From contig NZ_BSTM01000005.1 in NCBI RefSeq assembly GCF_030269515.1, positions 40,357 to 104,356 of the forward strand: a stretch of DNA of 64,000 nt, in the 5' to 3' direction. The notes beneath the pieces were generated by a model, which saw nothing but the letters and a program-made list of their open reading frames with translations, made no database searches and was not told where the DNA came from. The position numbers and the translations under genes were made by a program. The first letter of the stretch is position 1. Each line of letters begins with the position of its first letter. This document shows positions 25,563 through 36,952 of the stretch, piece after piece. The stretch is from Actinomadura sp. NBRC 104412. GTDB taxonomy: Bacteria; Actinomycetota; Actinomycetes; Streptosporangiales; Streptosporangiaceae.

Positions 25563-27296
25563 TCAGACCCGCCTGGGACGCCAGGTGCCCCGGTCCACGT
25601 CCAGCGACTCGGGGGTGTGCAGCCGCACCATCATGCGGACCACGCCGGGCGGCACCTGGCGCGGCGTGCACCACGACACGACGATCATCGTGGCGAAGGC
25701 GAGTGGGACGGTCCACGCGGCGGGCTGGGCCAGCAGCGCGCCCGCCAGCCCGGACGGCGGCCCGGCGGCGATCGTCACCACCACCGCGGCGCCGGCCAGC
25801 ACACCGCCGGTGGCCAGCCCGGCCAGCGCGCCCGCGACGGTCAGCCGCCGCCACCACACGCCGAGCACCAGCAGCGGGCAGCAGGTGCTCGCCGCCACCG
25901 CGAACGCCAGCCCGACCACGTCCGCGACGGACAGCTCGCGCGCGGCGATCGCCAGCCCCAGCGGGACGATCAGCGCCAGCACCGTCGCCGCCCGGAACGA
26001 GCGGACGCCGCCGCGCAGGATGTCCTGCGCGAGCACCCCGGCGACCGACACGGTGATCCCGGACGAGGTGGACAGGAACGCCGCCACCGCGCCACCGGTC
26101 ACCAGCGCTCCCAGCAGGTCACCGCCCAGCCCGCCGATGACCCGTCCGGGCAGGGTGAGGACGACCGCGTCCGTGCGACCCGTCATCAGCAGCTCGGGGG
26201 TGTAGAGGCGGCCGAGCGCCCCGTACAGGGCGGGCAGCAGGTAGAAGGCGCCGAGCAACGACAGCACCATCACGGTCGTGCGGCGCGCGGCCTTGCCGTC
26301 GGGATTGGTGTAGAAGCGCACCAGGACGTGCGGCAGCCCCATCGTGCCCAGGAACGTGGCCAGGATCAGCGAGTACGTGGCGTAGATGGAATGGTCGCGC
26401 CCTGCCAGGGGCATGGCCCATTCCCGGTCGGTGCGCACGGGCGTCCCTTTGACGTGCGGGACGTCGGCGCCCGCGGGGAACGTGACCGTGGTGCCGTTGT
26501 CGATGCGGTGCGGCCCGGCGCCCAGGGTGATCTCCGAGCCGTCGTACCGGCGGCCGTCCACGTGCCCGTCCGCCGTGACCCGCACCGGCGTGATCACCTC
26601 GACCGTCACGGGCAGGCCGATCGAGACGGCGGTGCGCTCGGCGAACCGCGGCGGCGCGTCCCGGGACGACAGGTCGGGGGCGCCGTCGAACCGCCACGCC
26701 AGCAGCAGGAAGATCAGCGGCACGGCCAGCGCGGTCAGCTTCATCCAGTACTGGAACGCCTGGACCAGGGTGATGCTGCGCATCCCGCCCGCGAGCACGT
26801 TGGTGGCCACCACGACGGCGATCAGCACGCCGCCGCTCCACAGCGGCGCGCCCACCACCGTGCGCAGGACCAGTCCCGCGCTCTGGAACTGCGGCAGCAG
26901 GTACAGCCAGCCGATCAGCACCACCAGCACGCTCGTGGCGCGGCGCACCGCCATCGACTCCAGCCGCGCCTCGGCGAAGTCGGGCAGGGTGTAGGCGCCG
27001 GAGCGGCGCAGAGGCGCGGACACCAGCACCAGCAGCACCAGGTAGCCGCCCGTCCAGCCGACCGGCAGCCACAGCATGTCCGCGCCGTAGGCCAGGATCA
27101 GCCCGGCGATGCCCAGGAACGAGGCGGCCGACAGGTACTCGCCGCCGATCGCGGAGGCGTTGCGCAACGGCGTGACGGTACGGGACGCCACGTAGAAGTC
27201 GGACGTGGTGCGGGAGATCCGCAGGCCGAGCGTGCCGATCAGCAGGGTGGCGATGACCACCAGCACGACCCCGGCAAGCCCGTAAGCGGCGGTCAC
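25563..27296 (-). CDS. Second sodium:solute symporter (ActP-like)
   Basis: A 577-residue symporter with the same conserved entry (DFYVASRTVTPLRNASAIGG, EYLSAASFLGIAGLILAYG) and MGLPHVLVRFYTNPDG loop as the downstream ActP. It differs by an inserted hydrophilic domain of about 90 residues (roughly 205-300: threonine/valine rich, ITPVRVTADGHVDGRRY) between helices, probably extracytoplasmic. Substrate is likely a carboxylate. The start overlaps the small membrane protein gene by 4 nt. Confidence 0.87.
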   Translation of the reverse strand: MTAAYGLAGVVLVVIATLLIGTLGLRISRTTSDFYVASRTVTPLRNASAIGGEYLSAASFLGIAGLILAYGADMLWLPVGWTGGYLVLLVLVSAPLRRSGAYTLPDFAEARLESMAVRRATSVLVVLIGWLYLLPQFQSAGLVLRTVVGAPLWSGGVLIAVVVATNVLAGGMRSITLVQAFQYWMKLTALAVPLIFLLLAWRFDGAPDLSSRDAPPRFAERTAVSIGLPVTVEVITPVRVTADGHVDGRRYDGSEITLGAGPHRIDNGTTVTFPAGADVPHVKGTPVRTDREWAMPLAGRDHSIYATYSLILATFLGTMGLPHVLVRFYTNPDGKAARRTTVMVLSLLGAFYLLPALYGALGRLYTPELLMTGRTDAVVLTLPGRVIGGLGGDLLGALVTGGAVAAFLSTSSGITVSVAGVLAQDILRGGVRSFRAATVLALIVPLGLAIAARELSVADVVGLAFAVAASTCCPLLVLGVWWRRLTVAGALAGLATGGVLAGAAVVVTIAAGPPSGLAGALLAQPAAWTVPLAFATMIVVSWCTPRQVPPGVVRMMVRLHTPESLDVDRGTWRPRRV

Positions 27297-27736
27297 CTGC
27301 CCCCTTCCAGCCCCCGGTCGGCACGGCCGCCGTCACGGTGGTCACGGCCGCCGTCGACGAGGTCGGCGAAGTCGCGCTCGTTGCGCTCGGCCGTCCGCAC
27401 GTACCACCAGCCGCACGCCACGAACCACGGGTAGATCAGCCCGGCCAGCACCACCCAGGCCAGCGGCACGCCGCACACCCGTACCACCCGCAGGTCGGGG
27501 ACCAGCGCGAACAGCGCGGGGATGCCGAGCACCACGACGGCCAGCGTCAGGCACAGCCGCAGCGCCAGCCGCAGTTGCGTCTGCACGAGGGAGCGCATGT
27601 ACGCCTCGCCCAGCCCGGTCTGCTCGTCGATCTCCCGCGTCACCGGGTACCGGGGGCGGCGCGCGGCACGGGTGCGCGGCGAGGTCACCAGGACCCGCCC
27701 CGGCACCGGCCGCCCGTTCTGCCGTTCGGTGGTCAC
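27293..27736 (-). CDS. Small membrane partner of the symporter
   Basis: A 147-residue protein with a basic N-terminal tail and two hydrophobic helices (LCLTLAVVVLGIPALFAL and WVVLAGLIYPWFVACGWWYV), then an acidic/basic tail. Size and layout match the DUF485/DUF4212-type partners of solute symporters, and it sits directly before one. The GTG start overlaps the response-regulator stop (GTGA), and its own stop overlaps the symporter start, so three genes are translationally coupled. Confidence 0.78.
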   Translation of the reverse strand: MTTERQNGRPVPGRVLVTSPRTRAARRPRYPVTREIDEQTGLGEAYMRSLVQTQLRLALRLCLTLAVVVLGIPALFALVPDLRVVRVCGVPLAWVVLAGLIYPWFVACGWWYVRTAERNERDFADLVDGGRDHRDGGRADRGLEGGR

Positions 27737-28494
27737 GGCGCCCGCCTCGCCTTGCGGACGAGCAGATCGCGCAGCTCCCGGATGTGGCGCCGGCTGACCG
27801 GAAGCTCCGCGCCGGCGACCCGGATGGTGCAGCGTCCCGAGTCCAGCCGCAGCTCCTCGATGGCCGACAGCGCCACCAGATGGCTGCGGTGCACCCGGAC
27901 GAACCCGGCGCCGCGCCACCGTTCCTCCAGCGCGGCCAGCGGGATCCGCACCAGGTGGCTGCCGGCCGCCGTGTTCAGCCGGGCGTAGTCGCCCTGCGCC
28001 TCCACGTACAGCACCTCGGCGGGCGCGACGAACCGGGTGACACCGCTCAGCTCGACCGGCATCGGCTCCGGCTCGGCGGCCCCGCCCGTCCGGGACGCCG
28101 CCTCGGCGTCCTCGCCCTCGGCCTCCGACACCCGCCTGATCGCCTCCGCCAGCCGTTCCGGACGGACCGGCTTGAGGATGTAGTCGGTCGCCTTGATCTC
28201 GAACGCGTCGACCGCGTGCCCCTCGTAGGCGGTGACGTACACGATGTGCGGCGCCCGCGTGAACTGGGCGAGCACCCGGCCCAGCACGGTGCCGTCCAGG
28301 CCGGGCATGCGGATGTCGAGGAAGACGGCGGCGATCGGGCGTCCCTCGCCCAGCGCCCGGTCGAGCCAGCGCAGCGCGGACGCGCCGTCCCGGGCGGTGC
28401 ACACCTCGCCGATCCGCGGATCGGCGCGCAGATGGTGGACGAGGTCGTCCAGGGCGGGAGCTTCGTCGTCCACCGCCAGGACCCGCAGTCCCAC
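27733..28494 (-). CDS. LytTR-family response regulator
   Basis: A 253-residue regulator with a receiver domain (DDE acidic pocket at the start, phospho-acceptor in AVFLDIRMPGLDG, conserved lysine in YILKPVRPERL) and a C-terminal LytTR DNA-binding domain (EVLYVEAQGDYARL, FVRVHRSHLVAL). I place the start at GTG 28494 because GGGGAAGGA precedes it by 7 nt; upstream in-frame starts lack one. It is the partner of the LytS-like kinase just upstream and probably controls the symporter genes with which it is coupled. Confidence 0.88.
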   Translation of the reverse strand: MGLRVLAVDDEAPALDDLVHHLRADPRIGEVCTARDGASALRWLDRALGEGRPIAAVFLDIRMPGLDGTVLGRVLAQFTRAPHIVYVTAYEGHAVDAFEIKATDYILKPVRPERLAEAIRRVSEAEGEDAEAASRTGGAAEPEPMPVELSGVTRFVAPAEVLYVEAQGDYARLNTAAGSHLVRIPLAALEERWRGAGFVRVHRSHLVALSAIEELRLDSGRCTIRVAGAELPVSRRHIRELRDLLVRKARRAP

Positions 28495-28613
28495 CGCACC
28501 GTCCTTCCCCGTGCCGTCGTGCCGCACCATGTCGTAGATCACATTCCAGTCATGTGCGGGTCACCAGTCAACCGCCCGACCGCCCTGGTGGGAACCCCTC
28601 CCGATCCGGCGGG

Positions 28614-29858
28614 TCAGGACGCGGTCACACCGGGGCGGTATTTCGGTACGCGCAACGTCACCTTCGTACCCGCGCCGGGCCCCGTCTCCACCGCCAGGCC
28701 GTACTCGTCGCCGTACACCTGGCGCAGCCGGTCGTCCACGTTGGCGAGGCCGATGCCGGCCGCCGTCTCCGACCTGACCCGGTCCGCGCCCTCCCCGTCC
28801 GCGCCGTCCCGCGCGGCCCGGTCCTCACCGGCCAGCAGCCGCCGCACCCCCTCCGGGTCCATGCCGATCCCGTCGTCGTCCACGCTGATCACGCAGTCGG
28901 CCCCGGCGTCCTCGGCCACGATCGTGATGTGACCGCGCGCCGAACGGTCCTGCAACCCGTGCCGGACCGCGTTCTCCACCAGCGGTTGCAGGCACAGGAA
29001 CGGGACGGCGACGGGCAGCACCTCGGGCGCGATCCGCAGCGTGACCCGCAGCCGGTCCTCGCCGAACCTGGCCCGCTGCAACAGCAGGTACCGGTCGATG
29101 CACCGCAGCTCCTCGGCCAGCGTGGTGAAGTCGCCGTGCCGCCGGAACGAGTAACGGGTGAACCCGGCGAACTCCAGCAGAAGCTCGCGGGCGCGCTCGG
29201 GGTCGCTGCGCACGAACGAGGCGATGGTGGTGAGCGAGTTGTAGATGAAATGCGGCGAGATCTGCGCGCGCAGCGCCCGCATCTCCGCCTCCATCAGCAG
29301 CGTGCGGGACCGGTCGAGCTCGGCCAGCTCAAGCTGCGCGTCCATCCACTGCGCCACCTCCTCGGCGGCGCGGATCAGCCCGGCGGGCACCTCCTCCCCG
29401 TACGCGGCGAGGGTGCCCACGACCCGGTCGTCGGTCGTGAGCGGCACCACCACGGCCCGCCGGATCGGGCAGTCGAGCCGGTCGCACTCCACGTCGTGCA
29501 CCTGCGTGCGCCCGTTCCCCAGTGTGACCTCGGCGAGCCGCAGCACCTGCTCGGCGTGGTGCTCGTGCGCGCCGTCCCACGCCAGCGCCCGCTCCCCGTC
29601 GGTGATGGCCAGGGCGGCGGAGCCGAGCAGGGCGCGCAGGTGCCGGGCGGCCTTCTGCGCGCCCTGCTCGGTCAGCCCTGCGCGCAGCGCGGGCGCGGCC
29701 CTGGACGCAGTGTGCAGTGTCTCGAAGGTCGCACGCCGCGCCGGGCCTCCCAGGTTGCCGCCGCGCGCGACGCCGCCCCGGCTCTGGACCCGCCACCACA
29801 CGAGCGCCGGCGCCCAGGTGAGCACCAGCGCTGCGACCACCGCGACGACCACGTCCAT
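28614..29858 (-). CDS. LytS-type sensor histidine kinase
   Basis: A 414-residue kinase with one N-terminal membrane helix (residues 3-20), a GAF-like sensing region (about 60-180) and a His_kinase plus ATPase module: ISPHFIYNSL holds the phosphorylated histidine, PLVENAVRHGL is the N box and GIGLANVDDRL the G2 box. A single anchor and a cytoplasmic sensor suggest it reads an internal signal or a membrane partner such as the symporter. It is the partner of the LytTR regulator 119 nt downstream. A possible CxxxxC pair (DVECDRLDCPI) in the sensor could bind metal or respond to redox. Confidence 0.88.
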   Translation of the reverse strand: MDVVVAVVAALVLTWAPALVWWRVQSRGGVARGGNLGGPARRATFETLHTASRAAPALRAGLTEQGAQKAARHLRALLGSAALAITDGERALAWDGAHEHHAEQVLRLAEVTLGNGRTQVHDVECDRLDCPIRRAVVVPLTTDDRVVGTLAAYGEEVPAGLIRAAEEVAQWMDAQLELAELDRSRTLLMEAEMRALRAQISPHFIYNSLTTIASFVRSDPERARELLLEFAGFTRYSFRRHGDFTTLAEELRCIDRYLLLQRARFGEDRLRVTLRIAPEVLPVAVPFLCLQPLVENAVRHGLQDRSARGHITIVAEDAGADCVISVDDDGIGMDPEGVRRLLAGEDRAARDGADGEGADRVRSETAAGIGLANVDDRLRQVYGDEYGLAVETGPGAGTKVTLRVPKYRPGVTAS

Positions 29859-29910
29859 GGCGTAAAACTATTCCGCTCACGCATCCGGCGCTCGTCTCTC
29901 CCGGGCCCGA

Positions 29911-30987
29911 TCATCGGGACAGGGGTGCGGCGCGGAGCCGGTCCAGGACGTCCAGGCGGCCGTCCCCCAGGATCCGCCTGGTCGCGGCCCGTTCGGGATG
30001 GCGGCGCATCATCATGGTGGTGAAGTGCGTGCCGTAGTGCAGTCCCTCCTGCCGGTCCGCGTCGTCCAGCAGCGGACGCAGCGTGGTCTCGAACGCGGGC
30101 TCGTGGTAATAGGCCAGGGCATGGTGCTCGGTGCCGGCGAGGGCCACCTTGTGCGGTGTCGACAGGATGTACCCGCCCGTCAGGAACTGCATGACGTCCC
30201 CCGGATACACCGAGAGGACCCCCGGGGCGGGAGGGATCCGGATCCACGGCTCATCGTCCTCGTACAACCCGGCGGTGCTCTCGGACTCCAGCCAATTGCG
30301 CGGGCGCCGCTCCCCCTGGACGGGCGGCCGGATGGACAGCCCGCCCACCTCGTCCTGCACGGCGATGATCAACAGGCCGTAGTCGGTGTGCGCGCCGATC
30401 CCGTGCGCGGGCCGCCGCGTGCCCGGCCCCTCCTCTTCGGCGGGGAAACGCAGCACGCGCAGGTGATGCCAGCCGTCGTGGGTCAGCCGGGTCAGCTCGT
30501 CCGGCGCCGGGAGCCCCAGGCCGAGCGCCACCAGCCGCAGCAGCGTGTCGCCCACGGCCCCGGCCATGTCCATGAACGCCCGCATCGCCAGCCGGTACTC
30601 GCAGTCGGGCCACGGCACCGGCCCGTGGCACGGCCAGCGCTCCCGCACCCGCGCGTCCCCGGCCGGGACGTCCTTGCACACGGTGAAGATCTCCGGGCGC
30701 CCGGTCTCCCCCACCCCCGCGACCCCCGCGTCCGCGGCCTCGCCGAAGATGCCGTAGCCGCTGTAGGACAGGTCGCTGACATGCCGCGCCTTGTACTCCA
30801 CCGGCAGGGAGAAGAACAGCCTGCCCGCGGTCGTCGCCGTGATGATCCGCTGCGCCTGGACGGGACTGGTGGCGATCTGGAAGAGCCCGTCCGACCGCCA
30901 GGCATCGACCATGCCGCGGCCCAGCGCGCGGTCGGACGGCGTCCCGCGCACCGTCTCCGGCAACCGGAAGGTCCTCAGTGCGGCCAT
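29911..30987 (-). CDS. Ethylene-forming-enzyme-like Fe(II) oxygenase
   Basis: A 358-residue homologue of the Pseudomonas syringae ethylene-forming enzyme (EFE, 350 aa), which turns 2-oxoglutarate into ethylene and arginine into guanidine. Shared blocks along its whole length include SDLSYSGYG, RPEIFTVCKD, WPCHGPVPWP, DGWHHLRVLRFP, GAHTDYGLL, STPHKVAL and HYGTHFT. Iron ligands H200, D202, H279 are kept, as are R177 and R328 (EFE R171, R316). But the 2-oxoglutarate-anchoring R277 is H288, C317-Y318 are R-H, and the arginine-binding E84-V85-T86 loop is changed and about 5 residues longer. Ethylene formation is therefore uncertain. ATG with AGGAGGG upstream; 52 nt before the histidine kinase gene. 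Confidence 0.85.
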   Translation of the reverse strand: MAALRTFRLPETVRGTPSDRALGRGMVDAWRSDGLFQIATSPVQAQRIITATTAGRLFFSLPVEYKARHVSDLSYSGYGIFGEAADAGVAGVGETGRPEIFTVCKDVPAGDARVRERWPCHGPVPWPDCEYRLAMRAFMDMAGAVGDTLLRLVALGLGLPAPDELTRLTHDGWHHLRVLRFPAEEEGPGTRRPAHGIGAHTDYGLLIIAVQDEVGGLSIRPPVQGERRPRNWLESESTAGLYEDDEPWIRIPPAPGVLSVYPGDVMQFLTGGYILSTPHKVALAGTEHHALAYYHEPAFETTLRPLLDDADRQEGLHYGTHFTTMMMRRHPERAATRRILGDGRLDVLDRLRAAPLSR

Positions 30988-31194
30988 CTAGGGATCCCTC
31001 CTTGGGGGTGACCGGTTTCCCGCCGATACCGTGCCTTCTGCCATGTGCCTGATGCCATGTGCCTGCTGCCATCTAAGGCCGGGGAGTGCCCGCGCGGTGA
31101 CGCTTTCGCCGCGTTCTGCGCCCAACGAACGTGCATCATCGGCAAGTGGCCGTCTCCAGCGCCGAACGGCACCCGGATGCGGGCCTTCAGGGCC

Positions 31195-31791
31195 TCAGGA
31201 CACGCCGGCGTCGAGCCGGGCGAGGACCGGGCCGAGCAACTCGTTCAGCTCGGCGACCACGACGACGAGGGCGCGGTGCGCCGCCTCGGCCGCCTCGTCA
31301 CGGCGGCGCGGCCCCGTGGGCATCTCCGGGGCGGCGGGCAGCCGATCCAGCGGGACGGGCGCGTCCACCCGCACGGTGGTGCGCAGGTACGGGACCTTGG
31401 CCAGGTCACGCTCGGCCGGCTCCACGAACTGGCCCAGCACCTCGGGCCAGCCCTGCCAGCCGCGGTCGTGCCACCAGTCACGGGACGCCGCCAGCGCGGC
31501 CGGCGGCGGCGCGGCCAGCGCGATCCGCGCGGTCAGCGAGCCGTCCCAGGTGTTGCGGACGAGCGAGGCCGACAGGACGCGGCGGTGCCACCGCACGAAG
31601 CCCGGCTCGCTGATCGGGGGCGTGGCGACGCGCCAGGCCGCGCAGCAGAACGCGACCGGCGCGATGTCGCCCCACGCCCCGTCGAACTCGCCGATGTTCT
31701 CCCAGAGCCGTTCGGTGTAGCGGCCGCCGGCGCCGCGCGAGCGCGCGCGGTCGTCCCGCTCATCGATCCAGAACGCCTGCCGGACGCCCAT
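31195..31791 (-). CDS. Hypothetical tryptophan-rich protein downstream of clpC
   Basis: A 198-residue soluble protein that I do not recognise. It is rich in tryptophan and arginine (RLWENIGEFDGAWGD, SRDWWHDRGWQGWPEV) and ends in a helical hydrophobic VVVVAELNELLGPVLARL stretch. It has no signal peptide. It begins 9 nt after the clpC stop on the same strand without a strong ribosome binding site, so it is probably translated from the clpC transcript. A link to ClpC substrate handling is possible but not shown. About 200 bp without a recognisable gene follow to the EFE-like gene. Confidence 0.65.
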   Translation of the reverse strand: MGVRQAFWIDERDDRARSRGAGGRYTERLWENIGEFDGAWGDIAPVAFCCAAWRVATPPISEPGFVRWHRRVLSASLVRNTWDGSLTARIALAAPPPAALAASRDWWHDRGWQGWPEVLGQFVEPAERDLAKVPYLRTTVRVDAPVPLDRLPAAPEMPTGPRRRDEAAEAAHRALVVVVAELNELLGPVLARLDAGVS

Positions 31792-31800
31792 GCCCGCCGG

Positions 31801-34302
<2,502 letters not shown>

Positions 34303-34475
34303 CTCCTCAGCCCCCTGCTGTGGCCCCGGTAGGGCCCTGCCGCGGCTCCGCAAGGAAACGGAGTCTATACTTCGCTTCAGCGTAGGGAGCGGCGGCGGCG
34401 CCGTCAACGATCGTGGTCGGCATTCGGGCCGCGATCGCCCAGAGCAGAACGCACGAGCACGGGAGCGACCAGCCG

Positions 34476-35081
34476 ATGGCCTCGTACGAGCCCGCCCCCG
34501 CGGGGAGACCGCAGCCCACTCCCGCGGGGAGACCGCTCCGCGCGGACGCCCGGCGCAACCGGACGCGCATCCTCGAAGCGGCCGAGGCCGTGTTCGCCGC
34601 CAAGGGCTCCGCCGCCTCGACCGAGGAGATCGCGCAGCAGGCGGGCGTGGGGATCGGCACCGTCTTCCGGCACTTCCCGACCAAGGAGGCGCTGCTTCAG
34701 GCGATCATCGCGGCGCAGGCGGCACGGCTGGCCGACGACATCGAGGGGCTGCTGCGCGGCGGCGACCCGGCCACCGCGCTGTTCACCTTCTTCACCGGCA
34801 TGACCGAGCGGGCGGCACGGACCAGGACCGTGATCGATCTGCTCGCCGAGGCGGGCATCGCCATCAGCGTGTCCAAGCCCGTGCACGGGCTGCGCCGGGC
34901 CATCGAGGACCTGCTGGCCAACGCGCAGGACGCGGGCACCGTACGCAAGGACGTCAGCGCGCCGGAGGTGATCGCGCTGCTCGTGGGGGTGTGCCAGGCG
35001 ACGGTGCACACCGCCTGGGACCCGGAGGTCATGAACCGGACGCTGGCGATCGTGTTCGACGGGCTCCGGCCAAGGCCGTGA
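34476..35081 (+). CDS. TetR family transcriptional regulator
   Basis: A 201-residue TetR-type regulator. DNA binding: [19 protein letters not shown], then [20 protein letters not shown] (residues about 28-72). The proline-rich N-terminal tail repeats [13 protein letters not shown]. The C-terminal domain belongs to the SBP-type TetR group (family ligand unknown). The start at 34476 is picked as the first ATG with a purine-rich site upstream. It is divergent from clpC and could regulate it, but its usual targets cannot be inferred. Its last 53 bp overlap the end of the DUF72 gene. Confidence 0.87.
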   Translation: MASYEPAPAGRPQPTPAGRPLRADARRNRTRILEAAEAVFAAKGSAASTEEIAQQAGVGIGTVFRHFPTKEALLQAIIAAQAARLADDIEGLLRGGDPATALFTFFTGMTERAARTRTVIDLLAEAGIAISVSKPVHGLRRAIEDLLANAQDAGTVRKDVSAPEVIALLVGVCQATVHTAWDPEVMNRTLAIVFDGLRPRP

Positions 35082-35787
35082 ACCGCAGGGCGTCCCGGAC
35101 GGCCGCCCCGCCCGGATCGTTGTTGAAGTAGACGTAGGCGTCGTTCCCGTCCGCGTCCCAGGTGTCGTCCAAGCGTCGCGCCCACGTCCGCAGCGCCTGG
35201 TCGCCGTAGTGGGGCCACGGCCGGGCGGCGCCCTCGTGGAACCGCAGGTACCCCCAGTCCGCGGTGCGCCACAGCGGGGTCTGGGGACGTCCCAGGCGAT
35301 CGGCCCAGCACAGCGCCGCGCCGTGCCGCTCCAGGACGGCGCGCGTCTCGTCCGTCCACCAGGAGGCGTGCCGGGGTTCGACCGCCACCCGCACGTCGCG
35401 CGGGAACCGCGCCAGGCAGTCCGACAGCAAGCCGGGATCGGCCCGCAGGGTGGGCGGCAGTTGCAGCAGGACGGGCCCGAGCCGGGGACCCAGCGCCTGA
35501 GCCACCCCCATCAACCGCGCCACGGGCTCCGCCGGGTCCTTGAGCCGCCTGATATGGGTCAGGTAACGGCTGGCCTTGAGCGCCATCACGAACCCATCGG
35601 GCGTCCTGTCCCTCCAGGACTCGAAGGTCTCCCTGCGCGGCAGCCGGTAGAACGCCCCGTTGTTCTCGCACGTCGGGAACACCTCGGCGTACCGCTCAAG
35701 CCATAGCCGCTGGGGAAGTCCCTTCGGGTAGAGGACCCCACGCCAGTCCGCGTACTGCCACCCCGAAGTGCCGACGTACACAGGCAT
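35029..35787 (-). CDS. DUF72 family protein
   Basis: A 252-residue DUF72 (YecE-like) protein, a TIM-barrel family of unknown biochemical role. It opens with the signature VYVGTSGWQYADWRGVLYP and includes ENNGAFYRLP, VMALKASRYLTH, and YVYFNNDPGGAAVRDA near the end. It is convergent with the TetR gene, overlapping it by 53 bp, so the two 3' ends share coding DNA. Confidence 0.9.
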   Translation of the reverse strand: MPVYVGTSGWQYADWRGVLYPKGLPQRLWLERYAEVFPTCENNGAFYRLPRRETFESWRDRTPDGFVMALKASRYLTHIRRLKDPAEPVARLMGVAQALGPRLGPVLLQLPPTLRADPGLLSDCLARFPRDVRVAVEPRHASWWTDETRAVLERHGAALCWADRLGRPQTPLWRTADWGYLRFHEGAARPWPHYGDQALRTWARRLDDTWDADGNDAYVYFNNDPGGAAVRDALRFTALAGARRTRSPASGS

Positions 35788-35828
35788 GGGCCGTTCATTC
35801 CCTCTACCCGCACGATGAGTCCAGGCGT

Positions 35829-36467
35829 CTAACCCGCGGCCGTCCGCAACAGACGTTCGAAGACTTCGACGGGCTGTGCGCCGCTCACCAGGTACCGGCC
35901 ATTGGCCACGAACGCGGGCACGCCCCTCACCCCGATCTCGGCCGCCTCCCTTTCATCGGCCCGCACGGCGTCGGCGTAACGGTCCCCCTTCAGGACCTCC
36001 CACGTCGCCGCCTCATCAAGCCCGGCCTTCGTCACCTCCGCGACCAATGTCTCCCGGTCGCCCAGGGCGACACCCTCACTCGTGTAGGCCGTCATCAGCC
36101 GTTCCCGCACGGCGTCCCCCACACCCTGGTCGACCGCGAAATGCATCACCCGATGGGCGTCGAACGAGTTCACCGGCCACGACTCGTCCAGCCGGTACGT
36201 CAACCCCACCTCGGCCGCGATCGCGGTCACCCGGGCATTGGCCTCGGCGGCCTGCTCCGCCGTCATTCCGTACTTCCGCTGGAGAAGCTCAGGCGCCCGC
36301 TCCACCGCCTCGGTGGGCGCGTTCGGATCGAGCTCGAAACTCCGCCACCGCACCCGCACCGCGTCACGATGCTCGAAACCCTCAAGCGCCGCCTCGAACC
36401 TCCGCTTCCCAATGAAGCACCAAGGGCAGACAAGGTCCGACCAGACATCAACCGTGATCTCCACCAT
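35829..36467 (-). CDS. DsbA-family oxidoreductase (FrnE-like)
   Basis: A 212-residue thioredoxin-fold protein with the redox motif CPWC near the N-terminus (SDLVCPWCFIGKRRF) and the cis-proline segment GVRGVPAFVANGRY. There is no signal peptide, so it is a cytoplasmic FrnE-type oxidoreductase or isomerase rather than a secreted DsbA. It lies 41 nt upstream of the DUF72 gene on the same strand and may share its transcript. Divergent from an NTF2-like gene with a short promoter region. Confidence 0.9.
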   Translation of the reverse strand: MVEITVDVWSDLVCPWCFIGKRRFEAALEGFEHRDAVRVRWRSFELDPNAPTEAVERAPELLQRKYGMTAEQAAEANARVTAIAAEVGLTYRLDESWPVNSFDAHRVMHFAVDQGVGDAVRERLMTAYTSEGVALGDRETLVAEVTKAGLDEAATWEVLKGDRYADAVRADEREAAEIGVRGVPAFVANGRYLVSGAQPVEVFERLLRTAAG

Positions 36468-36497
36468 GTACGCAGCGTACGCGCCGGAACTGGCAGC

Positions 36498-36884
36498 ATG
36501 TCATGCGTGGACAGAGCCTCCGTCGCAGCATGGGTCGACGCCTACGAAAGAGCCTGGCGCACCCCCGGCACCGAGCCGCTGGCCGACCTGTTCTCCCCGG
36601 ACGTCTCCTACCTGCCGTCCCCATGGGCGACCCCGATCCAGGGCCTCTCCAGCCTCACCCCATGGTGGGACTCCGAACGCCACGGCCCCGACGAACCGTT
36701 CACCATGACCCGCGACATCGTGGCCGTCGACGGCGACACGGCCGTAGTGAGGCTGGAAGTCCACTACCAGCAAGACACCCCATCCCGTTGGCGCGACCTC
36801 TGGATCCTGCGCTTCAACGACAACGGCCTTTGCACCGCCTTCGAGGAGTGGCCCTTCACTCCAGGCCAACCGGACGGCCACTGA
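36498..36884 (+). CDS. NTF2-like (SnoaL-type) protein
   Basis: A 128-residue protein of the nuclear transport factor 2-like superfamily: AWVDAYERAWRTPGTEPLADL, FSPDVSYLPSPWATPIQGL, and the paired strands VRLEVHYQQDTPSRWRDLW. These folds bind small ligands or catalyse isomerisations and are often annotated by fold only. The ATG at 36498 is used; a GTG 9 nt downstream is equally possible. It is transcribed divergently from the DsbA-like gene. Confidence 0.75.
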   Translation: MSCVDRASVAAWVDAYERAWRTPGTEPLADLFSPDVSYLPSPWATPIQGLSSLTPWWDSERHGPDEPFTMTRDIVAVDGDTAVVRLEVHYQQDTPSRWRDLWILRFNDNGLCTAFEEWPFTPGQPDGH

Positions 36885-36952
36885 ACGCTTATTCCCTGTC
36901 CGACTGATCGTTCAGTAATGTCGGCATCCCGAAAATCTGGGAAGGAGCCGGG

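Noticed and set aside
30988..31194. Possible guanidine riboswitch ahead of the EFE-like gene
   Set aside because: The family can make guanidine, but no guanidine-riboswitch consensus was found in the leader.
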